Of a stretch of DNA of 64,000 nucleotides, positions 37,019 through 48,364 are shown piece by piece; positions within the stretch are counted from its first letter, which is position 1; each line of letters starts with the position of its first letter. Source of the DNA: Pelotomaculum isophthalicicum JI. Lineage in GTDB: Bacteria > Bacillota > Desulfotomaculia > Desulfotomaculales > Pelotomaculaceae. Made by a program: the position numbers and the translations under genes. The stretch lies in the NCBI RefSeq assembly GCF_029478095.1, contig NZ_JAKOAV010000017.1, positions 21,057-85,056 of the forward strand, in the 5' to 3' direction. The notes below the pieces were generated by a model. That model did no database searches. It worked only from the letters and a program-made list of their open reading frames with translations, and was not told the origin of the DNA.

Positions 37019-40000
37019 CTTTCAGTCCCCTTGTTATCGGGATTGGTACTGCAACACCGGTAAATACGCGGTCATTAATTTCGTGCCATTTCCTTTCAGT
37101 CCCCTTGTTATCGGGATTGGTACTGCAACGTTTTTAATGTATGAATACGCTAAAGAACATAAAACTAGCTTTCAGTCCCCTTGTTATCGGGATTGGTACT
37201 GCAACTTCATGGTAGCCACCCGGTCGTTGTATGATTTCGTCTTTCAGTCCCCTTGTTATCGGGATTGGTACTGCAACTTTTGCGATTTATTGAACTGCCA
37301 CAACATTCTTACAGGCTTTCAGTCCCCTTGTTATCGGGATTGGTACTGCAACCTATCTTTTTCAGGCTTGCCAGCTTTGTCGCCTTGCCTTTCAGTCCCC
37401 TTGTTATCGGGATTGGTACTGCAACGGAAACCGTGGACGTGGCCGGCGCGGTGGATGGCAGCCTTTCAGTCCCCTTGTTATCGGGATTGGTACTGCAACC
37501 AAGGTCGGGGCAATGTATGCCGCGGGGCAGGTGCTGGCCTTTCAGTCCCCTTGTTATCGGGATTGGTACTGCAACCGGCATACATGGCCTGTATCCTGAT
37601 TGTGGTTAGCGCTTTCAGTCCCCTTGTTATCGGGATTGGTACTGCAACGTTGATGTAATTTCAAAATCTGAACAAATCTCCTTTGTCTTTCAGTCCCCTT
37701 GTTATCGGGATCGGTACTGCAACGTTGGTTAAGCATTGCTTAGTACCTCTGTTTCTTCAAACTTTCAGTCCCCTTGTTATCGGGATCGGTACTGCAACGG
37801 GGAGGCCGGTAGTGTACTCCGCCTGGTGCTCGGCCACTTTCAGTCCCCTTGTTATCGGGATCGGTACTGCAACCCGGCCAGTAGGTGAAGCCAGGTAAAT
37901 GTAGTTATCTGTTCTTTCAGTCCCCTTGTTATCGGGATCGGTACTGCAACATTATTATGGACGGGATCTTGAGGTTGCAGTGCAGCGCTTTCAGTCCCCT
38001 TGTTATCGGGATCGGTACTGCAACGACAAGTTGACGTTGGGTTTGGCGGTCCTTTGTTAGTCTTTCAGTCCCCTTGTTATCGGGATCGGTACTGCAACCT
38101 AACCACTCCGTTTGTTGCCCACTTTCCAGATTCCTTTCAGTCCCCTTGTTATCGGGATCGGTACTGCAACAGGAGGGAAGTATCTGAGTACCAAAGAGAC
38201 GTTGCCCACTTTCAGTCCCCTTGTTATCGGGATCGGTACTGCAACCAACCGATGCTGATACTGGAACCGAAGTTTCTGGTGGCTTTCAGTCCCCTTGTTA
38301 TCGGGATCGGTACTGCAACTATAGGGGAGTCTAGTAGAAGAGGAACCGAAGATGCTCTTTCAGTCCCCTTGTTATCGGGATCGGTACTGCAACACTTGGC
38401 GTATTGTCGATTTCGATTATTGGTATAACTGCTTTCAGTCCCCTTGTTATCGGGATCGGTACTGCAACGTTTCTTATATCTTCCGGAAACGCCTCCAATA
38501 ATACTTTCAGTCCCCTTGTTATCGGGATCGGTACTGCAACTGTTTTGGTTCAGTGAAAGGAGAACATACCTAATGGACTTTCAGTCCCCTTGTTATCGGG
38601 ATCGGTACTGCAACGGTCAATGCTCCATCCAAGATCATCACCGATACTGGTCTTTCAGTCCCCTTGTTATCGGGATCGGTACTGCAACTCAAATTGGTGG
38701 AAAAATTGTAGAAAATTTAGATAGCTTTCAGTCCCCTTGTTATCGGGATCGGTACTGCAACAGGCCCTAGCGAAGGGCCCTGTGGACGACGAAAAGTCTT
38801 TCAGTCCCCTTGTTATCGGGATCGGTACTGCAACTATAGTAACAAAGGATACGAAATTTCAAATACCTATCCCTTTCAGTCCCCTTGTTATCGGGATCGG
38901 TACTGCAACATAAAGTTCTTGTTCTTCTTCTGTTAATGGGGTTTTACTTTCAGTCCCCTTGTTATCGGGATCGGTACTGCAACCATTTTGGCAGCATTAG
39001 ACAGATCAAAGTTATTCGAGACTTTCAGTCCCCTTGTTATCGGGATCGGTACTGCAACTTATCCGCAGGCTCTTACCCTGCGTTAATGCGGCTCCACTTT
39101 CAGTCCCCTTGTTATCGGGATCGGTACTGCAACGCTGGTTGACGATGGTCTGCGGCTATTAGGCAAAGTAGACTTTCAGTCCCCTTGTTATCGGGATCGG
39201 TACTGCAACGGAAGTTAGAGCGCAACTAAAGAAAAACGGATTTCGGCTTTCAGTCCCCTTGTTATCGGGATTGGTACTGCAACCTCACCCGGCTTTCATT
39301 GTTAATGGGGTTGTTAAGTCTTTCAGTCCCCTTGTTATCGGGATTGGTACTGCAACTACAACGAAAAGGACGAATTCCTGCGCGCGGTACCGGCTTTCAG
39401 TCCCCTTGTTATCGGGATTGGTACTGCAACGATGAAGGGCATGGATAAGTGGGTTACTGGTGACGGTCTTTCAGTCCCCTTGTTATCGGGATTGGTACTG
39501 CAACGGAGAAATATGACCTGACATCCCTAAAAGACCAGCTGGCCTTTCAGTCCCCTTGTTATCGGGATTGGTACTGCAACCTTAACGGCAAAGTTACTAT
39601 TAAAGGCTGGGTTGATACTTTCAGTCCCCTTGTTATCGGGATTGGTACTGCAACATGACATAGGGGAAGTCAGGCAGGTCCTGCTTTTGATTCTTTCAGT
39701 CCCCTTGTTATCGGGATTGGTACTGCAACAAAATAATGAGCAGTTTCAGGGAAAATACGTATATTATCTTTCAGTCCCCTTGTTATCGGGATTGGTACTG
39801 CAACTTCGTTTTTCTGCCAGAGCAATAGGGTCTCCTTCATCGCCTTTCAGTCCCCTTGTTATCGGGATTGGTACTGCAACGGAGTTTATCGTTTTGCCAT
39901 TCTCGATAAAGTTTAAGCTTTCAGTCCCCTTGTTATCGGGATTGGTACTGCAACATATTAAGTAATAGAGACAAATTTCCCAAATGTAAAAACTTTCAGT

Positions 40001-43000
40001 CCCCTTGTTATCGGGATTGGTACTGCAACATGCCTAAAGAAAAATGGGATTTTGAATATATTAATTCTTTCAGTCCCCTTGTTATCGGGATTGGTACTGC
40101 AACTTGGATAATATGATAGATGATTATTTCAAGTTAAATATCTTTCAGTCCCCTTGTTATCGGGATTGGTACTGCAACTTTAATAGTCATATCTTCAACA
40201 GTTTTTTGTTCACCTGCTTTCAGTCCCCTTGTTATCGGGATTGGTACTGCAACAAAAACAAACTCAAAAAACAGGTCAATCCGTCAATGACTTTCAGTCC
40301 CCTTGTTATCGGGATTGGTACTGCAACAATCTTATCTTCTGATGGTATGAGAATTAAATTATTTCTTTCAGTCCCCTTGTTATCGGGATTGGTACTGCAA
40401 CCCATATTGAGGTTGATCGTCAACGTGTAAAACCGGATGCTTTCAGTCCCCTTGTTATCGGGATTGGTACTGCAACGGCTAAAGTCCTAAACGTAAATCC
40501 AGAGTGGCTCTACTTTCAGTCCCCTTGTTATCGGGATTGGTACTGCAACTTTTCATGGGTATTATTTGCCGTACGTAAGAATATGGCCTTTCAGTCCCCT
40601 TGTTATCGGGATTGGTACTGCAACCGAGGAAACCGTGACGGCGCCGTTGCAGGGTATATGGCTTTCAGTCCCCTTGTTATCGGGATTGGTACTGCAACAC
40701 CTGAGTTTGCACGCGGAACGTTGCTTGGTATGGGCAACTTTCAGTCCCCTTGTTATCGGGATTGGTACTGCAACAATTACGGCTTACAGGTTGGTAGACG
40801 AGAGTATTATTTCTTTCAGTCCCCTTGTTATCGGGATTGGTACTGCAACACCCGCAACAATGCGACAAAACGAGGATGTTTTTGACTTTCAGTCCCCTTG
40901 TTATCGGGATTGGTACTGCAACCAGTTCTTGTTTGGCGCAATGATAAGGACATATTTCTCTTTCAGTCCCCTTGTTATCGGGATTGGTACTGCAACAAAA
41001 TCAAACATGTGAGACCCCGTCATTTTTTTACCCTCTTTCAGTCCCCTTGTTATCGGGATTGGTACTGCAACACAAATACCTTCAAGTGAAGTACACACTT
41101 ACTAAAGACTTTCAGTCCCCTTGTTATCGGGATTGGTACTGCAACCTTTCGCAATTCGGCAAAAGAAAGCGAAGCCGCAATGGCTTTCAGTCCCCTTGTT
41201 ATCGGGATTGGTACTGCAACGGGACCAAGATCCTACCGCAAGGATTTTAGCGAAACTCTTTCAGTCCCCTTGTTATCGGGATTGGTACTGCAACTAGGAA
41301 TTTAGTGCAGGGCCAAGAACTTGATGACGGTCTTTCAGTCCCCTTGTTATCGGGATTGGTACTGCAACCTTCCTTCCCCAAATTCTGGTTACGTTTCTTT
41401 CTATGTCTTTCAGTCCCCTTGTTATCGGGATTGGTACTGCAACTGTATTCCTTATCAATTTATTGACGATTGTTTAAATCTTTCAGTCCCCTTGTTATCG
41501 GGATTGGTACTGCAACGTCTACCCTACATATTCAGCTAGAGTGCCTTGTTCATCTTTCAGTCCCCTTGTTATCGGGATTGGTACTGCAACATGATTGCCT
41601 AGAAGATTATTATATGTGTGACAATTGCTTTCAGTCCCCTTGTTATCGGGATTGGTACTGCAACATAGCATAATTTGTAAAACGATAATAACTATCATTT
41701 GCTTTCAGTCCCCTTGTTATCGGGATTGGTACTGCAACTGCTACAGCAGAACAACAAAAACAATATACTAAACACTTTCAGTCCCCTTGTTATCGGGATT
41801 GGTACTGCAACGTTAGCAAATGTTAGTATTAGTAATTATATCTTATATCCTTTCAGTCCCCTTGTTATCGGGATTGGTACTGCAACCGGTATTGCTGAAC
41901 GTGTCGTCGCTGTCACTATTAATCTTTCAGTCCCCTTGTTATCGGGATTGGTACTGCAACCTGTTACAATTTCTGGTGCTGATAATACTGCTTCTTCCTT
42001 TCAGTCCCCTTGTTATCGGGATTGGTACTGCAACTGTTCCGCCCCCTGCCGTCTGGCCTGCTCAATTGCTGCTTTCAGTCCCCTTGTTATCGGGATTGGT
42101 ACTGCAACGCTAAACCTTGTTATCGAAAATACCACCGACACGGTAGCTTTCAGTCCCCTTGTTATCGGGATTGGTACTGCAACTTCCGCTGACCAGTTAG
42201 CCATCACTCAACCATCCTTTACCTTTCAGTCCCCTTGTTATCGGGATTGGTACTGCAACCCGCTTCATCTATTGTCTGTCCGCCTTTCCAGTAGCTTTCA
42301 GTCCCCTTGTTATCGGGATTGGTACTGCAACGGCAAATGGACCAGTGGCCGGGATAGAGTGTCCTTCTTCTTTCAGTCCCCTTGTTATCGGGATTGGTAC
42401 TGCAACAACGGGGGAGAAAAGATTGAGTAATGAATGCTGTTATCCTTTCAGTCCCCTTGTTATCGGGATTGGTACTGCAACAAGGCCATCATTGTTAGTT
42501 TCAATCTCCAGCATGTTTCTTTCAGTCCCCTTGTTATCGGGATTGGTACTGCAACAAGGCTCCGCCTTCCATACCCTCTAATGGGTTAATGCCTTTCAGT
42601 CCCCTTGTTATCGGGATTGGTACTGCAACTCCTTCCGCGAACACCGTAACATGTTTGATATTGAGCTTTCAGTCCCCTTGTTATCGGGATTGGTACTGCA
42701 ACGGCACAGAAAACTTACCTGCGGTCAATCGGTGAAGACGCTTTCAGTCCCCTTGTTATCGGGATTGGTACTGCAACACCTTATCTTCAAATAACGAGTG
42801 AGTTTCCTTCATCTTTCAGTCCCCTTGTTATCGGGATTGGTACTGCAACCCATGCTTATTTACGTGGACGTGGGTGAGAAGTTCCACTTTCAGTCCCCTT
42901 GTTATCGGGATTGGTACTGCAACAACATCACCCTAAGAACACCACCCAATTCTCCGATCCTTTCAGTCCCCTTGTTATCGGGATTGGTACTGCAACTTGG

Positions 43001-43963
43001 TCGTGGAATATTTATTTAGATATACAAGATATTTCTTTCAGTCCCCTTGTTATCGGGATTGGTACTGCAACCGAGCTATAGTCAATCAGATTGGAGAATG
43101 GATCATGCACTTTCAGTCCCCTTGTTATCGGGATTGGTACTGCAACGCTGCTTATCATGATGACATGGTAACAGCTTTATATTCTTTCAGTCCCCTTGTT
43201 ATCGGGATTGGTACTGCAACACTAACTATGGGGCAAACTTTGGAGATGCTTCTGGCTTTCAGTCCCCTTGTTATCGGGATTGGTACTGCAACCGAGCTAT
43301 AGTCAATCAGATTGGAGAATGGATCATGCACTTTCAGTCCCCTTGTTATCGGGATTGGTACTGCAACAATGCCAAGGAACAGCGGATACCCTCCTTGTTA
43401 CAAAGCTTTCAGTCCCCTTGTTATCGGGATTGGTACTGCAACTCGCGTCTCCTCTATAAAAACCAATCTTATAAGAAAGGCTTTCAGTCCCCTTGTTATC
43501 GGGATTGGTACTGCAACGGCGAGCCATTTCATAAAATACAAACAGTTATTCGCACTTTCAGTCCCCTTGTTATCGGGATTGGTACTGCAACCTGTTTTTT
43601 CACTTAATGGTTTCCTTGCTAATACAATCTTTCAGTCCCCTTGTTATCGGGATTGGTACTGCAACGATAATCGCCTATTTGGTGCGATGATTCCCATAAA
43701 ACCTTTCAGTCCCCTTGTTATCGGGATTGGTACTGCAACGTCGCCGGGTGGATAGCTGCGAGGTATGTTTCTTTGGCTTTCAGTCCCCTTGTTATCGGGA
43801 TTGGTACTGCAACGTGATAATGGGGCTGGGCAACCGGCTCGGAGTGTTCCCTTTCAGTCCCCTTGTTATCGGGATTGGTACTGCAACAGTGCCAAATTGG
43901 TCCTGGGGAGAGACGGTTATCCCGGCCTTTCAGTCCCCTTGTTATCGGGATTGGTACTGCAAC
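37019..43963 (-). CRISPR. CRISPR array, 94 repeats of 37 bp with 93 spacers
   Basis: I located each repeat by eye. Plus-strand repeats start with CTTTCAGTCCCC, continue TTGTTATCGGGAT and end GGTACTGCAAC. Spacers are 34-41 bases. The reverse complement starts GTTGCAGTACC and ends GGGGACTGAAAG, the usual end of a type I-B/III repeat, so transcription is probably on the minus strand from a leader at the high-coordinate end, next to csa1. Repeats 10-30 from the left (37687-39209) have C in GGGATCGG, while all others have T. The last repeat starts at 43927. Counts may be off by one. Confidence 0.97.
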
Positions 43964-44139
43964 CGACCGTGGGTAGTCGGGTTAAACCCTTGATATCACT
44001 GGCTTTATTAGATACCAGATAAGGCCTGAAACATCTAAAATTTCGAAAAACCTTTTTCTGCGTAAAAAACTCCTTCTTTTGCGAAAATCAAATTTATACT
44101 TCTTTTCTAGTCTGGTTTCAAAAGTCCTTTTTTTATTAT
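43964..44139 (-). promoter_or_regulatory. Probable CRISPR leader
   Basis: AT-rich stretch between the csa1 stop and the array, containing A and T runs on the minus strand. It is unlike a spacer and lies on the side from which repeats ending GAAAG would be transcribed. I see no certain promoter boxes. Confidence 0.6.
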
Positions 44140-45060
44140 TTACCCCCGGCACTGTAAAATATATGGGCAATAATCGTAACATTGCCCAAGACCGGGGTCA
44201 ATTTCCTCATATATCATCCTCATTTTTTCATCCCGCTCTTCAATGAACCATTGACGAAGCTCATCGTCAATAATGTGAATGTCTTTTTTTACTACCAGAC
44301 GGTCACCCTTGAATTCGGCATAGACAAGGCAGCCTATATTTATCGGAAATTCATAAATGGCTTCCATCACCAAAGCATATCCGGTGGTAGTCAAACGGTG
44401 AAACTTTTTTTGTTCGCCAAATTTCAAATCCAGCACCATCGGTTCGGAAAATGTATAGGCGTCGGCGCTAAGGTTCGCGCTCAATCCAAAGAAAGTGCCG
44501 TCTAACTTTTGTTCTACAACTACCGGTATCGCCAGGGCGGCGAGCGAATCCTCGGCTATATACGGCTGCTTAACCAGTATTTCCTGGATGCGCGCAGCAA
44601 CCCTGGCGTTTTCAAATGCGGCAACGGTTGCAGCCTTTTTTTTCAATTCAATAAATTCGTCTTCTTTAAGCTGGCTTTGATATTCGGTTAAAAAACTTAA
44701 ATCCAGAGGGGTGTTTAACTGTTCGAGTATTTCCTGAAAATTGCCGACACCTTTTTCATAAATCAGCCTTTTAGCCCGTACCAGCACACGGACTAGTATG
44801 TCATGAAAAACCTTTCCCCTAATCATAGCGGAATTGGGCTTTGATTTAATCCTGTCGATCTTTCTCAGGTAAAGATCCCGGTTTGTTTTGCAATAGGAGT
44901 TAGCCACTTCGTAAAGGGCCATTCTTATATCATAGACCGGCGCCAATGGCGGCTGGTGCCAGTTCCAGCCCCGCAGTTCCTCCGCTATTTCCATTTGCCT
45001 GGAACGCGGCAGAAAACCTTTAAGAAGCTGCTTTCTTTCTTCGTCGGTTAAAAAATACAT
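44140..45060 (-). CDS. csa1: CRISPR-associated Csa1 (Cas4-related) protein
   Basis: Protein of 306 residues of the Cas4 superfamily subgroup Csa1, known mostly from type I-A systems of archaea. Visible: RSRQMEIAEELRGWNWHQPP, NRDLYLRKI, a PD-(D/E)XK-type core (PMVLDLKFGEQKKFHRL, LVMEAIYEF) and C-terminal cysteines CYDYCPYILQC, which with an upstream Cys (NSYCKTNRD) probably hold an iron-sulfur cluster. It follows cas4, with GAGGTGA overlapping the cas4 stop as ribosome site. It presumably helps trim or orient new spacers. Confidence 0.87.
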   Translation of the reverse strand: MYFLTDEERKQLLKGFLPRSRQMEIAEELRGWNWHQPPLAPVYDIRMALYEVANSYCKTNRDLYLRKIDRIKSKPNSAMIRGKVFHDILVRVLVRAKRLIYEKGVGNFQEILEQLNTPLDLSFLTEYQSQLKEDEFIELKKKAATVAAFENARVAARIQEILVKQPYIAEDSLAALAIPVVVEQKLDGTFFGLSANLSADAYTFSEPMVLDLKFGEQKKFHRLTTTGYALVMEAIYEFPINIGCLVYAEFKGDRLVVKKDIHIIDDELRQWFIEERDEKMRMIYEEIDPGLGQCYDYCPYILQCRG

Positions 45061-45069
45061 AAACCTGAT

Positions 45070-45642
45070 TCACCTCACATCAGCACAAAAATTGCGATAC
45101 TCACAGTCAACACATTTACCTTTTTCACCGGCTTTATTTGGCATCAATTCTTTTGACACCAAAAGACGTATCTTTTCCAGCGTTTCTTTTACATAAACCC
45201 TGGCGTTGGGTGTGACCTCGACTGGAATAGCTTTTTCACTATCAACGTATATGAATCCGTAACGCACCGGTTTGTTATATGTATCCTCCAGCAGCATGGC
45301 ATACGCTATCAATTGATATTTATGATTCAGAGAAGGCCCTTGCGAACTATGCTTAAACTCGACGGGGAAAATTTCGCCCCCCGCCACAATATGCATATCC
45401 AATTTACCCTCCAGTCCAAGGCGCGGGGAATAAAGACTGGCGTGAAATTTCCGCTCTCCTTCCTTAAAATTGTAACGTTTAAAGGTCCTGCGTTTTTCCA
45501 GCCTGTCCAACTCCAGGTGTGCTTCCTGGCCATATTGCATCTTCCGGGTAACTTTCTTTTGGACCGGGCAAACATAGGTGAAGTAAACGATCCGCGGGCA
45601 ATACATATACTGCTTTATATCTGTTACTCTTAGTTTAAACAT
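45070..45642 (-). CDS. cas4: CRISPR-associated exonuclease Cas4
   Basis: 190 residues. RecB-family nuclease that processes prespacers and selects PAM. Visible: DIKQYMYCPRIVYF with the first cluster cysteine, GQEAHLELDRLEKRR, the nuclease motif GLEGKLDMHIVAG and FPVEFKHSSQGPSLNHKYQL with the Glu and Lys, and the C-terminal cysteines CVDCEYRNFCADVR. The ATG overlaps the cas2 stop (ATGTTTAA), and csa1 follows directly. Confidence 0.95.
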   Translation of the reverse strand: MFKLRVTDIKQYMYCPRIVYFTYVCPVQKKVTRKMQYGQEAHLELDRLEKRRTFKRYNFKEGERKFHASLYSPRLGLEGKLDMHIVAGGEIFPVEFKHSSQGPSLNHKYQLIAYAMLLEDTYNKPVRYGFIYVDSEKAIPVEVTPNARVYVKETLEKIRLLVSKELMPNKAGEKGKCVDCEYRNFCADVR

Positions 45643-45901
45643 CCGGGATACCTCCCGGCTCTATATTGATTATTTCGAGCAATCTCAAATCCTTGTCACA
45701 AACCGGACAGATTAATATTTTGCCATTCTTTCTGCCCAAGGTCTTTCTTAGTCTTTGTTTCAGTTCATCCCTGCGGTTATGGTTCAGTTCCCCGAAGAAT
45801 GCTGAATACTGAATGTGAGTTAAGCCGTAATCCTTACAGGCATCAAATATCTTAGTGCGGGTTTTGTCCTCTTCAATGTCGTAAATCACAAGGGTTTTCA
45901 C
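45635..45901 (-). CDS. cas2: CRISPR-associated Cas2
   Basis: Small ferredoxin-fold protein of 88 residues forming the Cas1-Cas2 integrase. Visible: VKTLVIYDIEEDKTRTKIFD at the N-terminus, GLTHIQYSAFFGELNH, and the C-terminal LLEIINIEPGG. The start is GTG at 45901, two bases after the cas1 stop; an in-frame start at 45919 would overlap cas1 by 17 bases. Confidence 0.95.
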   Translation of the reverse strand: MKTLVIYDIEEDKTRTKIFDACKDYGLTHIQYSAFFGELNHNRRDELKQRLRKTLGRKNGKILICPVCDKDLRLLEIINIEPGGIPDV

Positions 45902-45902
45902 T

Positions 45903-46910
45903 CTACCACCCGCCGACAAATGGCCGGTATTTGGCCTCCCCTCGTAAAAACGTGGCTACACGGCGGGCTTGGCTTTGGATGATAGTGCGGAGTTTATATT
46001 TTTTGCCTTGAAACTTTTCCTGGCTTTCCAGTCTCTCGTTAATTTTTTCCGACAAGTATTGCTTGGTGGCAGTTGAAAGCATCCCTTCTTCCATATCCAC
46101 GGCAATGCCCTTATTAACCATGGCCACTACCACCCGGTCAACTACCTGTTGTCGGAATTCCTCGACAAAGTCGTAGACTAAGCTCAGCTTTCCCGGTCGA
46201 TCCACATGCAAGAATCCGCCAAAGGGATCCAATCCGGCCAGAATCAAAGCGCCTTCCACTTGTCTAGACAGCATCCCGTATCCGTAGTTCAACAAGGAGT
46301 TAACCGGGTCGGTGCTGTCCCGGTGTTCACGCCCCGGGAAATTAACCTTCTCGCCGGTTAATAATTTGACTCCCTGCCAGTAAAGGTTCCCGGCCCGTCC
46401 CTCCACAGACATCAACTGCCCCCGGACATCGTCGATACATCTGCCTTTAATCCCGTTAAGCTGGTCCGCCATTTGTTCAATCTGGTCTATCGCCCTGTAC
46501 ACTGTCTCAAAGAGTTCCCTGTCGACACCTTTACGATACTTGGAAAAGTACTTCAGGACATTGATCTGGTTCTTCAGTTTCCCTGTGATGAAAAGTTTGG
46601 ATAAGGACACACCGCGTTCGTCAAAAAAAGCCAAAAGTTGTTCACGACGGGTGATCACGGTACCTGTTAGATACGGTGAAACCAGCTTGGCGAAAGGTTT
46701 TCCGGTGGAAGTGAGGAAACTGATCTGAACCCCATGTTCCACGCACTCCCTGATCATGTCCGTTGATAAGCTGGCGCCGGGAGTGTCAATGATCACCTGC
46801 TCAAGGTCATGGAAAGGTATTTCGTTGACAACCTTGCCGTTTTCTTTTAAAATCAATCGCTCACTTTTTTTGCCCAGGAAGGAGCCGTAGTTGGTGACGA
46901 GAAGTTCCAT
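45903..46910 (-). CDS. cas1: CRISPR-associated endonuclease Cas1
   Basis: Integrase that inserts new spacers, 335 residues. Metal-binding residues are in MSVEGRAGNLYW (Glu), GGFLHVDRPGKLSLVYD (His and Asp) and FVEEFR. The N-terminal beta domain (LLVTNYGSFLGKKSERLIL) is intact. It is the first gene of the cas1-cas2-cas4-csa1 unit, and the array follows that unit on the same strand. Confidence 0.97.
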   Translation of the reverse strand: MELLVTNYGSFLGKKSERLILKENGKVVNEIPFHDLEQVIIDTPGASLSTDMIRECVEHGVQISFLTSTGKPFAKLVSPYLTGTVITRREQLLAFFDERGVSLSKLFITGKLKNQINVLKYFSKYRKGVDRELFETVYRAIDQIEQMADQLNGIKGRCIDDVRGQLMSVEGRAGNLYWQGVKLLTGEKVNFPGREHRDSTDPVNSLLNYGYGMLSRQVEGALILAGLDPFGGFLHVDRPGKLSLVYDFVEEFRQQVVDRVVVAMVNKGIAVDMEEGMLSTATKQYLSEKINERLESQEKFQGKKYKLRTIIQSQARRVATFLRGEAKYRPFVGGW

Positions 46911-47006
46911 GTGGACCTAATACCTTTCATAAAATACTCAATTTGTATTATGTCCGTTAGGAGGAATTTTTAGCCAGGTTTTATATAAGATTGGTTAAGT
47001 CAGATA

Positions 47007-48284
47007 TTATAGTTCACTAAATATTAATTCTTCCACTGCTTTCATTGAACCCTGTGAAAAGCAAAAATCACCAATATCCCTATCATTAAAAACGGCTTTA
47101 AATAACTTTTCAATTAATTCTATCGCCTTTCTTGCATCCTCTTCATCTACAGAATTCATGCCGTGGTTATTTATGGTTGCATTTCTCTGATTACCCAACT
47201 GGTTTAATTGCTGTTCCAGGCCTCCAGAAGCTATTGGTTTGCCTTTCTTATTTCTATATAGCATACTGATATCATAAACATTCAGATGTCCACTCTTATT
47301 TAAACTGCTCCTCACCCAGTCGGGCTGTTGCTCAATCCTAGCTCCGGGATTGTTAATACCCAGATCCCTCATAGCCACATAATAATAAATACCCTCATAT
47401 AATCTTTTAAATCGGCTTAAACAGTCAATGTACTGTTTACATTTCTTTCTGCGCAACGCATTATGGTAAAGATCAACTAAATTCAAGAAATCTTCCCGCT
47501 GCCCATGCCCTATAATTTGTTGCAATACCCCGATTTGTTCTGACACAATTGCCGATAATTTATCAAATCTGAACCTGCTCAAATCCGGCTGTACTTTTTT
47601 CAATTGTATCAGCGCCATATTATGCTGGTACAAATCCCAGTAAAAATACCCTTTGATTAAATCATAAAATATTTCTGCTTTTTGTGCCCTGTCAGGATAA
47701 ATGGTAAATAGACCTAAATTAAACAATTCATCTGACGATACTTCGTAATTAATATTTCTAAAAAAACGCCTGGCCCTGACGATCTGGTTTTCCTCTTCCA
47801 GAAAATGAGTCTCTACAAGCCTCGTATGCTTTTCTCCTTCCCTTAAAAAAGCGGGGTTTATTGTCTGGTAAACCTCTGCTTTAATTCTATTGCTGTTCAC
47901 CAGCACTAAAAAAGCTGATTGGATTTGTGGTGTGCCTGAAGAAATTGCAAGAAAATACTTCACGTCACTTTGCGCATAATTTTGCTTGATAGATTCTACC
48001 TCGTCTTTCAAGCTTTTTATTATATCAGCATAATCCGTGGGGTCCGGTAGATTCAGCGGCCTTACGTATACCTTGACGGCAGGAAACTTTTGAGCAAGTT
48101 CCGAAACAGTATTCCAGCAATTTTCTTCTGTGGAGTTCAACCTCTCGTCAGGCTGTTTCCGGGTAGGAAAAAGGAATAATATATCTGGCGTCAACTCCCT
48201 TACCGCGCCCAGAACAGGTCCTTCGGATCCATCTCTGCCGCAAGGGTCATGCAATCCCACGCTGCTGAGCATAATTTTTAACAT
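47007..48284 (-). CDS. csm6: CARF-HEPN ribonuclease, Csm6 type
   Basis: 425 residues. The N-terminal CARF domain has IMLSSVGLHDPCG and FLAISSGTPQIQSAFLVL, the ring-nucleotide-binding segments. The C-terminal HEPN domain has the RX6H motif in NQRNATINNHGMN. In studied systems such proteins are activated by cyclic oligoadenylate from Cas10 and cut RNA without specificity. Start ATG at 48284 follows GAGGTG by 6 bases. It is downstream of csm4 on the same strand, in the place where csm5 would normally be. Confidence 0.87.
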   Translation of the reverse strand: MLKIMLSSVGLHDPCGRDGSEGPVLGAVRELTPDILFLFPTRKQPDERLNSTEENCWNTVSELAQKFPAVKVYVRPLNLPDPTDYADIIKSLKDEVESIKQNYAQSDVKYFLAISSGTPQIQSAFLVLVNSNRIKAEVYQTINPAFLREGEKHTRLVETHFLEEENQIVRARRFFRNINYEVSSDELFNLGLFTIYPDRAQKAEIFYDLIKGYFYWDLYQHNMALIQLKKVQPDLSRFRFDKLSAIVSEQIGVLQQIIGHGQREDFLNLVDLYHNALRRKKCKQYIDCLSRFKRLYEGIYYYVAMRDLGINNPGARIEQQPDWVRSSLNKSGHLNVYDISMLYRNKKGKPIASGGLEQQLNQLGNQRNATINNHGMNSVDEEDARKAIELIEKLFKAVFNDRDIGDFCFSQGSMKAVEELIFSEL

Positions 48285-48364
48285 ATACTTCACCTCAACT
48301 TAAATTCACCCAGCCCAGTGTGTTAATGGCATTATCCCTTTCTATAAACCTGGCGGGAAACTTT

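Noticed and set aside
37019..37055. Leader on the low-coordinate side of the array
   Set aside because: The repeat ends in GAAAG on the minus strand and the cas genes with an AT-rich gap lie at the other end, so the leader is more likely at 43964-44139.
36999..43993. Many open frames with repeated FQSPCYRDWYCN or LSVPLLSGLVLQ units
   Set aside because: They are translations of the 37-bp CRISPR repeats in different frames and not proteins.
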